Below, piece by piece: positions 6,857 to 14,285 of a DNA stretch of 36,555 bases. Source of the stretch: Bacteroidales bacterium UBA5235 (lineage in GTDB: Bacteria; Bacteroidota; Bacteroidia; Bacteroidales; VadinHA17); NCBI GenBank assembly GCA_002409145.1, contig DHUL01000062.1, positions 1 to 36,555 of the forward strand. Direction: 5' to 3'. Below the pieces are notes generated by a model, which saw only the letters and a program-made list of their open reading frames with translations, was not told where the DNA came from and did no database searches. Position 1 is the stretch's first letter, and the number at the start of each line of letters is the position of its first letter. The position numbers and the translations under genes are program-made.

Positions 6857-7534
6857 ATGGCCACAGCTACTACTACAGCAACAGTAATCGGTGCCACCGG
6901 CCTGATCGGTGGTCACCTGGCAGAGCTCCTTTCAAAAGATGATCACTTCACAAAGGTACGTCTGATAACCAGGAGAATGCCGGATTATGTTCCTCATGGA
7001 GTTGAGGTTATTGCCATAGACTTTAATGATCAGGATGCATTCAGAGCGGCCGTAGACGGAAGTGACGCATTATTCTGTGCCGTAGGCACCACCCGGAAGA
7101 AGGTAAAGGGTGACATGGTTGCCTACCGCCATGTTGACCGTGACATACCGGTGAACGCTGCCCAGCACTGTCTGGAGACCGGCTGCCGGCACTATTCGCT
7201 CGTCTCCTCTGTTGGAGCCTCGGCAAAGAGCAGCAACTTCTACCTGAGGTTCAAGGGTGAAGCGGAGGAGGCTGTTTCAGGGATGGGGATACCCTCAGTT
7301 TCCGTGTTCCGTCCATCAATGCTCATGGGTAAGCGTAATGAGTTCCGCCTGGCGGAAGAGATCTCAAAGATATTTGCCCCTCCCCTCTCCTTCCTCTTCC
7401 CGTCAAAATACAGGCCCATAAAAGGTCACGATGTGGCACAGGCCATGATCGCTGCCGCGAAGCGCGAAGACCAGGGATTCAGGGTATATCACTTCAATGA
7501 GATGAAGGCTCTTATAAAGAGTGGAAAAGCCTGA
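6857..7534 (+). CDS. TIP30/HTATIP2-like atypical short-chain dehydrogenase
   Basis: This 225-residue NAD(P)-binding protein begins with the Rossmann fingerprint G-A-T-G-L-I-G-G (12-19). It has the L-F-C-A-V-G-T-T-R-K-K segment (72-82) typical of HTATIP2-type proteins and S-S-V-G-A (117-121), followed by Tyr129 and Lys133 in YxxxK spacing, so the catalytic pair of extended SDRs is present. R-P-S-M-L-M-G around 152-158 fits the same group. Members are soluble; their bacterial substrates are mostly unknown. It is preceded by a promoter-like element and a hairpin, and is followed after 33 bases by the SSAT-like gene, so it may start a two-gene unit. Confidence 0.83.
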   Translation: MATATTTATVIGATGLIGGHLAELLSKDDHFTKVRLITRRMPDYVPHGVEVIAIDFNDQDAFRAAVDGSDALFCAVGTTRKKVKGDMVAYRHVDRDIPVNAAQHCLETGCRHYSLVSSVGASAKSSNFYLRFKGEAEEAVSGMGIPSVSVFRPSMLMGKRNEFRLAEEISKIFAPPLSFLFPSKYRPIKGHDVAQAMIAAAKREDQGFRVYHFNEMKALIKSGKA

Positions 7535-7567
7535 CCGGATACTATACCGGAAAAATCAGCCAAATTT

Positions 7568-8041
7568 ATGGAAGTATATATCAGAAGAGCTGTTGAAGAG
7601 GATTTCCCGGCAATCCTGGCACTCATAAATGAACTTGCTGAGTATGAAAGGTCTCCTGATGCCGTGACAAACACCGTGGAGCAGATGCGGCAGGAAAAGG
7701 ATCACTTCCGCTGTTTCGTTACCGGGAGTGCAGAGCATGGCATTGTGGGCATGGCGCTTTACTTCTTTGCCTATTTCACCTGGGTGGGTAAATCGATTTA
7801 CCTTGAGGACATAATTGTGAGCAGGGAGTTCCGAAACCGGAGGATCGGTGAGGCGCTGATGAAGCGTGTTATGCAGGAGGCCAGGGACGAGAACTGCAAG
7901 CGGGTCCGTTGGCAGGTTCTCGACTGGAATGAACCGGCTATCGGTTTCTACAGGAAATGCGGTGCAGAGATCAACGGCGACTGGCTGAACTGCACCTTCG
8001 ACGAAAAGGGGATCGAACTCTTCAACGAGATGATGTCCTGA
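7568..8041 (+). CDS. SSAT-like GNAT acetyltransferase
   Basis: The 157-residue protein resembles spermidine/spermine N1-acetyltransferase along its length: I-R-R-A-V-E-E-D at the start, F-A-Y-F-T-W-V-G-K-S-I-Y-L-E-D-I at 67-82, the acetyl-CoA loop R-N-R-R-I-G-E-A-L at 89-97, and D-W-N-E-P-A-I-G-F-Y at 119-128. In SSAT the W-x-G-K-x-x-Y-L-E-D and W-N-E-P-S segments line the substrate and cofactor sites. It probably acetylates a polyamine or a related primary amine (some bacterial homologues use thialysine). It directly abuts the following lipoprotein gene (TGA then ATG), so the genes are likely co-transcribed although no functional link is evident. Confidence 0.87.
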   Translation: MEVYIRRAVEEDFPAILALINELAEYERSPDAVTNTVEQMRQEKDHFRCFVTGSAEHGIVGMALYFFAYFTWVGKSIYLEDIIVSREFRNRRIGEALMKRVMQEARDENCKRVRWQVLDWNEPAIGFYRKCGAEINGDWLNCTFDEKGIELFNEMMS

Positions 8042-8728
8042 ATGAAAATTTCCAGGAGACCTCGGGCAAACAGATTTGCAAGTGCAATGAGAATAAACTC
8101 CGGCAGAACTCCGAGGGTCACGCTGCTGATATCTCTGGCATTCATGCTGAGAGTCGTAAGCAGCTGCATTGATCCTGTGTGGGATTTTGATTTCAATTTC
8201 AACAAAATCACCGTCGGGAATCTCGACAACTCCGGAATCTACTGGACTGATACAGACGACAATACAATGTACTCAGCCGCTGTGGCTTTTAAGGTGACCA
8301 TTTCGGACGAGATGTTGCTTGCTTCAGGCGTTCTGCGGCGAAGCGATGCGGGATTCACTGGCTTCACCCCTGTCTCTGCCATGTCACCGGAGCCCAGGTA
8401 TCATCCAAAGCACCGTATAACCGGGATCAGTATTGTCACACTTGAGGATATGTCACCCGGAATTTCTGCCGGAACAGACGTCACCGGGCTGTTCGTCGCC
8501 CACCTGCCTCATTTCAAAACTCATGATTTTCTCTATTTAGATGCAGAGGAGCTTCCGTCAGCCTTAGACCAGGAATTTTACCCGGGTGAGCCGTCAGTCA
8601 GCTTTCAATTGTTCTGCAGGGAGAATATTGCCGGCAATGCAGCGCAGTTCCTCATCACCGTGACACTCTCGGATGAAAGCACTCTTAGCGCCACCACAAA
8701 CCCTATTAACCTGGTAAGGAGCGAATAG
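8042..8728 (+). CDS. lipoprotein of unknown function, perhaps DUF5034-like
   Basis: From the ATG at 8042 the product has 228 residues; an in-frame ATG at 8087 gives 213 and a more normal signal peptide. Either start leads to a hydrophobic segment ending in V-V-S-S-C, a lipobox. The mature part (D-F-D-F-N-F-N-K-I-T-V-G-N-L-D-N-S-G, then a repeated T-x-S-D-E pattern) looks like a beta-sandwich and recalls the DUF5034 group of Bacteroidota lipoproteins, but I hold that loosely. Ten bases separate it from the following barrel-protein gene, so the two may work together as an outer-membrane lipoprotein and barrel pair. Confidence 0.6.
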   Translation: MKISRRPRANRFASAMRINSGRTPRVTLLISLAFMLRVVSSCIDPVWDFDFNFNKITVGNLDNSGIYWTDTDDNTMYSAAVAFKVTISDEMLLASGVLRRSDAGFTGFTPVSAMSPEPRYHPKHRITGISIVTLEDMSPGISAGTDVTGLFVAHLPHFKTHDFLYLDAEELPSALDQEFYPGEPSVSFQLFCRENIAGNAAQFLITVTLSDESTLSATTNPINLVRSE

Positions 8729-8738
8729 TAGAAACAAT

Positions 8739-9602
8739 ATGAGACACTTAGCCGCAATATTGCCGTTTTTGATCCTTTCACTGGCTGCTACTCCCCTTCT
8801 GCAGGCACAGGGCCGTTTCATAGAAAAGAAACAGGCATCAATCTGGTTCGGCGTCAGGGACATTACGCCAGACAGCCTGGCGAACAGCGGCGACCTCGAC
8901 TTCCTGAACTACCTGCACTCCTCGGATGAAATGGCTGAATATCAGTATCTCGGACTCTCAGCTCATCTCTGGTTCCGGGGCAACTGGGAGGCGGACCTGA
9001 AGGTGGGTATGTATGACGACTTTGCGCCCACCAGCCTTAATCTTAAGGCTATATGGATGCCAATGAAATACCTGGGTTATACCGCAGGATTCTACAGCTA
9101 TCCTCAGCTATTGAATGAATTCAACATGTTCCACCGCCTGTCCGACGAAGGGTTTTACGGTGACACCGACAGCAACTTCAGGCAGAGGTGTGTCCATGAA
9201 ACAGGAATCATGGCAGGGCTGGTCATGCCGGTCAACTACCGTTTCATCCACCTCACCCTTTACATGAACGGCGGAATCAGCACCCTGTCGAAATTCAGTG
9301 AGAAGGTAACCCAGAAGATGATCAATGGCAACATGAAGCGCGAGATCAGGTACAGTACGAAGAACTCCCCGGCACTCTTCTTCTTCCCCGAGGCAGAACT
9401 GGGCCTGGACTGCTTCAGGATCGGTGAAGCAACCCTGGGGGTAAGAGGCCATGCCAGCTGGTATGCAGTCAAAAGATCAGTTGATTACAAAAGGGCGACC
9501 TGGGAATGGACCTATGACAACCCGGTATATGAGGAGGTGGATAATCCGGCACACAGGTTCTCAAAGCTTGAGATTGACGCCGGCCTGTACCTGACCTGGT
9601 GA
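8739..9602 (+). CDS. outer-membrane beta-barrel protein of unknown function
   Basis: The 287-residue product has a signal peptide (cleavage likely after L-Q-A-Q, residue 24). Its alternating strand pattern is rich in aromatic residues and glycine, and it ends in G-L-Y-L-T-W, a final aromatic residue as in BAM-inserted barrels. Strand-like blocks include A-S-I-W-F-G-V, G-L-S-A-H-L-W-F, Y-R-F-I-H-L-T-L-Y and A-E-L-G-L-D-C-F. No catalytic motif is seen, and function is unknown. It follows the lipoprotein gene by ten bases. Its last seven codons and stop are part of a 48-bp tandem array that continues downstream, so its 3' end either seeded the array or was overwritten by it. Confidence 0.7.
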   Translation: MRHLAAILPFLILSLAATPLLQAQGRFIEKKQASIWFGVRDITPDSLANSGDLDFLNYLHSSDEMAEYQYLGLSAHLWFRGNWEADLKVGMYDDFAPTSLNLKAIWMPMKYLGYTAGFYSYPQLLNEFNMFHRLSDEGFYGDTDSNFRQRCVHETGIMAGLVMPVNYRFIHLTLYMNGGISTLSKFSEKVTQKMINGNMKREIRYSTKNSPALFFFPEAELGLDCFRIGEATLGVRGHASWYAVKRSVDYKRATWEWTYDNPVYEEVDNPAHRFSKLEIDAGLYLTW

Positions 9603-9848
9603 TCTCGGTTCCCACGAAAGCGACAGACCGGAATGTACCTGACATGGTGATCTCGGTTCCCGCGAAAGCGACAAGCCGGCCTGTACCTGACCTGGTGATC
9701 TCAGTTCCCACGAAAGCGACAGACCGGAATGTGCCTGACATGGTGATCTCGGTTCCCGCGAAAGCGACAAGCCGGAATGTGCCTGACATGGTGATCTCAG
9801 TTCCCGCGAAAGCGACAAACCGGAATGTACCTGACATGGTGATCTCCG
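9579..9848. repeat. 48-bp tandem array beginning inside the barrel gene's 3' end
   Basis: Five full 48-bp units occupy 9597-9644, 9645-9692, 9693-9740, 9741-9788 and 9789-9836. A partial unit (9579-9596) precedes them inside the coding end, and another (9837 to about 9847) follows. Units 1 and 3 share CCCACGAAAGCGACAGACC; units 2, 4 and 5 have CCCGCGAAAGCGACAA, so a 96-bp higher-order period is visible. The unit length is a multiple of three, so stops recur or are absent consistently in each frame on both strands. In the barrel gene's frame every unit encodes G-(L/M)-(Y/C)-L-T-W and a stop. In units 2, 4 and 5 a CGC-GAAA-GCG tetraloop hairpin can form. Together with the promoter at 9887-9916 it fills the 336-base gap to the next gene. 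Confidence 0.93.
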
Positions 9849-9886
9849 GCCTGGTGCTAACAACCTGCCGCATGCCATGAAAGCAT

Positions 9887-9916
9887 TTTGGCATTGACTT
9901 AATAATCTTAAATTTG
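9887..9916 (+). promoter_or_regulatory. Bacteroidota-type promoter of the hemerythrin operon
   Basis: TTTG at 9887-9890 and TAAATTTG at 9909-9916 match the Bacteroidota -33 (TTTG) and -7 (TAnnTTTG) consensus exactly with an 18-bp spacer. The ATG of the sensor gene at 9939 lies 22 bases downstream, giving a short leader. The element is in an AT-rich island between the repeat array and the gene. Confidence 0.65.
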
Positions 9917-9938
9917 TTAGTAACTAATTACAGCACCA

Positions 9939-11171
9939 ATGAGCGAACTCATCAACAATTCGTCGGAGAGGAAAAAGAGGCTTAAAACACTTATACTCAG
10001 ACTTCACCAGGGTGAAGCCGAAGATAAGGTCCGGCAGGATCTTTTAAGCACCCTCAGCCAGATCCCGTACGGGGAGGTGGTAGAGGTTGAGCAGGAGCTG
10101 ATAAGTGAAGGTCTCCCTGAAGAGGAGGTACTGAGGCTCTGCGACGCCCATTCGTCTGTGCTTCACGGCAACGTCGACCTCTCCGCGGCTAAAAAGATAC
10201 CGACAGGGCACCCGGTGGATGTGCTCATCAATGAGAACAAGGAGCTGAGGAAGGTAGTTGCAGAGATAGAGAACCTGATCTCAGCCATCAGCTATGACTC
10301 CGGACCGGTAAAGGACACGGAGAAGTTCCGCCTGATCGGCCTTTTCAACAGCCTCTGGGATGTTGACAAGCATTACCAGCGCAAGGAATACCTCATCTTC
10401 CCGTACCTCGAGAAACAGGGAATCACCGGTCCGCCCAAGGTAATGTGGGGCAAGCATGACGAGATCAGGGAACTGATAAAAGGCGGCATCGAGCTGCTTC
10501 GCAGCGGTGAGATCACACGCGAGGAGCTGGTGGCAGCCGCTGAGATAGTGTTGCTTCCGGCAGCCAATGGTGTGAAGGATATGACCACCAAGGAGGAGGA
10601 GATTCTGTTTCCCATGGCGCTTGACCACCTTACTGAGGCCGACTGGTATGCCATTCAGAAGCAGTCGCTTGAGATTGGGTACTGCCTGTACGATCCGAAG
10701 GAAACATGGAAGCCTGAATGGGTGCATGAAGACACTCTCCACGAGATGAACAAGAATGCAAACACGGTGCAGCTTCCCTCGGGCAGTTTCACCATGGAGG
10801 AGTTGCTGGCCATACTTAACAGGCTGCCGATAGACATGACCTTCGTCGACCGCAATGACAAGGTGAAGTATTTTTCGCAGGGCGAAGAGAGGATCTTCCA
10901 GAGAAACAGGGCGATCCTGAACAGGGATGTGAGGCATTGTCATCCGCCGGCCAGCGCGCACATCGTGGACAAGATCATCGAAGATTTCAAGTCAGGCAAG
11001 GCTTCGAGGGCTCCTTTCTGGATCAATGCCGGTGGAAAGATGATTCACATCGAATACTTCGCCCTGCGGAATGATAAGGGAGAGTACCTGGGTACGCTGG
11101 AGGTATCGCACAATGTTACGCCTTACAGGGAACTTGAGGGAGAACAGAGGATTCTGTCATATACCAAATAA
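9939..11171 (+). CDS. DUF438-hemerythrin-PAS protein
   Basis: The 410-residue cytoplasmic protein has three parts. Residues 11-80 are a DUF438 helical domain (L-K-x-L-I-L-R-L-H-Q-G and the segment ending D-A-H-S-S-V-L-H-G). About 88-235 is a hemerythrin-like four-helix bundle with likely iron ligands His91, His145, Glu150, His173 and Glu221 (H-Y-Q-R-K-E-Y-L-I-F-P-Y-L-E; G-K-H-D-E; E-E-E-I-L-F-P). About 285-400 is a PAS domain containing R-H-C-H-P-P, found in this family. Such proteins are thought to sense or handle oxygen or nitric oxide. A good promoter precedes it, and two genes with DUF1858, DUF2249 and DUF2007 domains follow at 2- and 15-base gaps. Confidence 0.9.
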   Translation: MSELINNSSERKKRLKTLILRLHQGEAEDKVRQDLLSTLSQIPYGEVVEVEQELISEGLPEEEVLRLCDAHSSVLHGNVDLSAAKKIPTGHPVDVLINENKELRKVVAEIENLISAISYDSGPVKDTEKFRLIGLFNSLWDVDKHYQRKEYLIFPYLEKQGITGPPKVMWGKHDEIRELIKGGIELLRSGEITREELVAAAEIVLLPAANGVKDMTTKEEEILFPMALDHLTEADWYAIQKQSLEIGYCLYDPKETWKPEWVHEDTLHEMNKNANTVQLPSGSFTMEELLAILNRLPIDMTFVDRNDKVKYFSQGEERIFQRNRAILNRDVRHCHPPASAHIVDKIIEDFKSGKASRAPFWINAGGKMIHIEYFALRNDKGEYLGTLEVSHNVTPYRELEGEQRILSYTK

Positions 11172-11173
11172 CC

Positions 11174-11695
11174 ATGGACCAGAACAAGGTAATAATCAGT
11201 CCGAAGACAAAGGTACTGGCGCTGATTGAGGCATATCCGCAGCTTGAGGATACTCTGATAAGATATATGCCGGCATTTGAGAAGCTGAAGAATCCGGTCC
11301 TGAGGAGGACGGTGGCGAAGATTGCCACTCTTCAGCAGGCAGCGATCATCGGAAACGTAAAGGTGGAGGAGCTCATCAATGTTCTGCGCAGGGAAGCGGG
11401 TCAGGATCTGATTACCGGTGCCGCCGAGCAGGAGCTGAATACGGTCATGCCCTCCTGGTTTGACCCTGCGCAGATCAGCCAGGAGACTGACATCAGGTCC
11501 ATGCTGGCTGCCGGTGAACAGCCGGTAAACCAGGTGATGGCCAACCTGAACACCCTCGCGCCAGGTGTGATCTACAGGGTCATCGCCCCCTTTGTACCTG
11601 CCCCGCTGATAGAAAAGGCAGCCAGTCTTGGTATAGACCACTGGCTGAAGCAGGAGGCTGATGAATTGTTCCACGTCTATTTCAGGAGGAGCTGA
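11174..11695 (+). CDS. DUF1858-DUF2249 two-domain protein
   Basis: The 173-residue soluble protein has an N-terminal DUF1858 domain (about 6-65; I-S-P-K-T-K-V-L-A-L-I-E-A-Y-P-Q-L-E then V-A-K-I-A-T-L-Q-Q-A-A). A C-terminal DUF2249-like domain (about 100-171) carries L-N-T-L-A-P-G-V-I-Y-R-V-I-A-P-F-V-P-A-P-L and a final basic strand. Both domains are commonly found beside hemerythrin, DUF438 and hybrid-cluster or nitrite/nitric-oxide genes; DUF2249 has a TusA/SirA-like fold. The usual cysteine of DUF1858 proteins in the loop after the P-Q-L-E helix is absent. It lies two bases after the sensor gene and is almost certainly in the same operon. Its biochemical role is unknown. Confidence 0.8.
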   Translation: MDQNKVIISPKTKVLALIEAYPQLEDTLIRYMPAFEKLKNPVLRRTVAKIATLQQAAIIGNVKVEELINVLRREAGQDLITGAAEQELNTVMPSWFDPAQISQETDIRSMLAAGEQPVNQVMANLNTLAPGVIYRVIAPFVPAPLIEKAASLGIDHWLKQEADELFHVYFRRS

Positions 11696-11710
11696 CCAGC
11701 CCGGGTATTC

Positions 11711-12592
11711 ATGGCAATCAAAACAGACCATACGGAACAGGTGTACTCATACCTGGCGCTGCGAAAGGCGGTGGGCTGGATAGGGATACTCCTTCCGTTT
11801 GTGCTGGTGGTGGGTCACCTGGTCATTTTCGATGGAGAGAGTGTGCTTACCAACATGAGCGTATACTATCACACCGGCATGCGCGACGTGTTTGTGGGTG
11901 CCCTGTGTGCCATTGCCCTGTTCCTGTTCTTCTACAGGGGTTATGACAGATGGGACAACGTAGCCGCTGATCTTGCAGGCTTATGCGCGCTTGGAGTGGC
12001 TTTTTTCCCTACTGTGGAGGATGGCCCGTGGGACTGGATTGCCTGGGTGCATTTCAGCTCTGCCGCCTGTTTCCTGGTGATACTGGCACTTATTTCAATT
12101 TTCCTCTTCACCCGAAGTGAAAAGCACCCCACGGAGATGAAGAAGAAAAGAAACCTTGTCTACCGGGTATGTGGCATTGTAATGCTGGCAGCGCTGTCCT
12201 CCATTGAGATATTCTTTCTATTCTTTGACAGTATCAACTCCGATTCAAGATTTGTACTGATTGCAGAGACGGTCACTCTCATAGTGTTCGGCATCTCATG
12301 GCTGACCAAGGGGGGAACGCTCTATCCGGATAAACCTGTAAAAAAAGAGAATATGGAAAAAGAAGAAAAACTTGTCAGGGTATTTGCGGGCCCGGAACCT
12401 ACTGCTCTCCTTCTGCTGGAAATGCTGGAGGAGACGGGTGTAAAGGGACTGATTAAGAATGACTCAGGGCTCGGATACATAGGATCTGTACCTCAGGTCA
12501 TGGATCTGTATATTCTTGAAGAGGACCTGGAGAAGGCCACCCCCCTGATCAATGAGTTCAGGGAAAAGCATTATCCGGAAAAAGATACTTAA
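11711..12592 (+). CDS. membrane protein fused to a DUF2007 domain
   Basis: The 293-residue product has about six membrane segments (20-40, 58-76, 84-100, 110-134, 150-171 and 181-199). The first half includes S-V-Y-Y-H-T-G-M-R-D-V-F-V-G and A-F-F-P-T-V, a pattern like DUF998-type membrane proteins. After a charged linker (205-220), residues 221-288 form a DUF2007 (putative signal-transducing) domain: V-R-V-F-A-G-P-E-P-T-A-x-L-L-L-E-M-L-E, then a D-L-Y-I-L-E-E-D-L-E strand-helix. DUF2007 is usually a small free-standing protein. It follows the DUF1858-DUF2249 gene by 15 bases in the presumed redox operon. Partners and ligand unknown. Confidence 0.78.
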   Translation: MAIKTDHTEQVYSYLALRKAVGWIGILLPFVLVVGHLVIFDGESVLTNMSVYYHTGMRDVFVGALCAIALFLFFYRGYDRWDNVAADLAGLCALGVAFFPTVEDGPWDWIAWVHFSSAACFLVILALISIFLFTRSEKHPTEMKKKRNLVYRVCGIVMLAALSSIEIFFLFFDSINSDSRFVLIAETVTLIVFGISWLTKGGTLYPDKPVKKENMEKEEKLVRVFAGPEPTALLLLEMLEETGVKGLIKNDSGLGYIGSVPQVMDLYILEEDLEKATPLINEFREKHYPEKDT

Positions 12593-12605
12593 ACCAGACC
12601 CATAT

Positions 12606-14270
12606 ATGAAAAGAACATTTTTACCTGCGGCATTCATTTTGCTGCTGGTTGTCGTTTCATGCAGCAATTCAAATCAACCATCTGAAATGATTATTACCAA
12701 TGCGAGGATCTGGACGGGGAACGCAGACCAGCCGTTTGCGGAGGCTATGGCTGTCTCCGGTGACACTATTGTTGCGATTGGCAGCAACAGCGAAGTGATG
12801 AAGTACAGGTCCGGTTCCGGCACTGTCATTGACCTCGGAGGCAGGTTTGTTGCTCCTGGTTTCATTGACTCACACGTTCATCTGCTTCAGGGAGGGTCGA
12901 ATCTCGCTTCGGTGCAGTTGAGGGATGCCTCCACCCCGGAGGAGTTCATCAGGCGCATTGAAGAGTTTGCCACCACGCAGAAGCCCGGGACATGGATCCT
13001 CGGCGGCGACTGGGACGGGATGGGCTGGGAGAGCCTTCCCGGCAAGGCATGGATTGACTCAGTCACCCCTGACCACCCGGTCTTCGTCTCGCGGCTCGAT
13101 GGTCACATGGCGCTGGCCAACTCCCTGGCAATGAAGCTTGCAGGCATTGACAACAAGGTGAAGGATGTTGCCGGCGGAACAATCGGGAGAGACGCACACG
13201 GTGAACCCACCGGCATTTTCAAGGACAATGCCATGGATCTGATCTACGTCAAAATCCCGGAACAGTCGGCAGAAGAAGTGGACCGTGCACTTGTTGCCGC
13301 CATGAAATACCTGGCTTCCAACGGAGTCACTTCCGTGCATGCCGTTGATGCAGCAGCATATGCCGACGGCATTGCACGTGTGAGGGCCGGCGGTGAACAG
13401 ATAACGCGCATATATTACCTGCAGACCATCAGCCGATGGAAGGATCTTAAGGATCAGATTGAGCACGAGGGACGAGGTGACCGGTGGGTGAGCACCGGCG
13501 GTGTGAAGGGATTTGTCGACGGGTCTCTTGGCTCACATACGGCAGCCTTTATTGAACCGTACACTGACCTTCCTGCTGACACCGGGCTTTTCGTCAACAC
13601 TGAGGAAGACCTTTATGAGTGGGTTTCAGCTGCTGACAATGCCGGACTGCAGGTGGTGATTCACGCAATCGGCGACCGTGCAATTAATACCCTGCTGAAT
13701 ATTTACGAGCGGGTTGCCGCTGAGAACGGAGAGCGTGACAGGCGGTTCAGGATTGAACACTCGCAACATATCGCACCCGCAGATATTGAAAGGTACGGAA
13801 AGCTTAAGGTGATTGCCGGCATGCAGCCGTACCATGCCATTGACGATGGCAGGTGGGCAGAGGAGTACATCGGGCCGGAGCGCGTTAAGACAACCTACGC
13901 ATTCCGGTCGCTGCTCGAAAGCGAGGCAACACTTGCCTTCGGGAGCGACTGGTTCGTTGCGCCTGCAACACCTCTTGAAGGGATATACGCAGCTGTGACA
14001 CGCAGGACACTTGATGGCAGGAATCCGGGCGGATGGGTCCCGGGACAGAGGATCAACGTTGAGGAGGCGCTGAAGGCATATACCATAAATGCAGCCTTTG
14101 CTTCGTTCGAGGAGGATATCAAGGGAACGCTGGAGCCTGGCAAACTGGCTGACTTCGTAGTGCTTGACCGGGATATCACAGCCATTGAACCCAAGGAGAT
14201 TTGGAATATGAAGGTGCAGCAGACGTGGGTAGGCGGAAAAAAGGTGTTTGACCGCACCGGAGAACAATAA
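12606..14270 (+). CDS. exported YtcJ-type amidohydrolase (lipoprotein)
   Basis: From the ATG at 12606 the product has 554 residues and a lipoprotein signal peptide (V-V-V-S-C, Cys19). An upstream in-frame ATG at 12552 would add 18 residues and overlap the previous gene, and spoils the signal peptide. The amidohydrolase fold is shown by G-F-I-D-S-H-V-H (His90 and His92, the first metal ligands), V-I-H-A-I-G-D-R-A, F-R-I-E-H-S-Q-H and F-G-S-D-W. This is the YtcJ/LAF3 branch, metal-dependent hydrolases of unknown amide or imide substrates. It is followed 15 bases later by a P1 peptidase gene; the pair, both exported, suggests periplasmic breakdown of amide-linked compounds. Confidence 0.88.
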   Translation: MKRTFLPAAFILLLVVVSCSNSNQPSEMIITNARIWTGNADQPFAEAMAVSGDTIVAIGSNSEVMKYRSGSGTVIDLGGRFVAPGFIDSHVHLLQGGSNLASVQLRDASTPEEFIRRIEEFATTQKPGTWILGGDWDGMGWESLPGKAWIDSVTPDHPVFVSRLDGHMALANSLAMKLAGIDNKVKDVAGGTIGRDAHGEPTGIFKDNAMDLIYVKIPEQSAEEVDRALVAAMKYLASNGVTSVHAVDAAAYADGIARVRAGGEQITRIYYLQTISRWKDLKDQIEHEGRGDRWVSTGGVKGFVDGSLGSHTAAFIEPYTDLPADTGLFVNTEEDLYEWVSAADNAGLQVVIHAIGDRAINTLLNIYERVAAENGERDRRFRIEHSQHIAPADIERYGKLKVIAGMQPYHAIDDGRWAEEYIGPERVKTTYAFRSLLESEATLAFGSDWFVAPATPLEGIYAAVTRRTLDGRNPGGWVPGQRINVEEALKAYTINAAFASFEEDIKGTLEPGKLADFVVLDRDITAIEPKEIWNMKVQQTWVGGKKVFDRTGEQ

Positions 14271-14285
14271 CCGAAAACGGGAATA

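Noticed and set aside
9579..9848. CRISPR array
   Set aside because: The units are contiguous with no variable spacers, the period is uniform at 48 bp and there are no cas genes; it is a plain tandem repeat.
9469..9894. 141-residue minus-strand ORF and 93-residue plus-strand ORF in the repeat array
   Set aside because: They are open only because the unit is a multiple of three and lacks stops in those frames; composition is repetitive and no start or signal context supports them.
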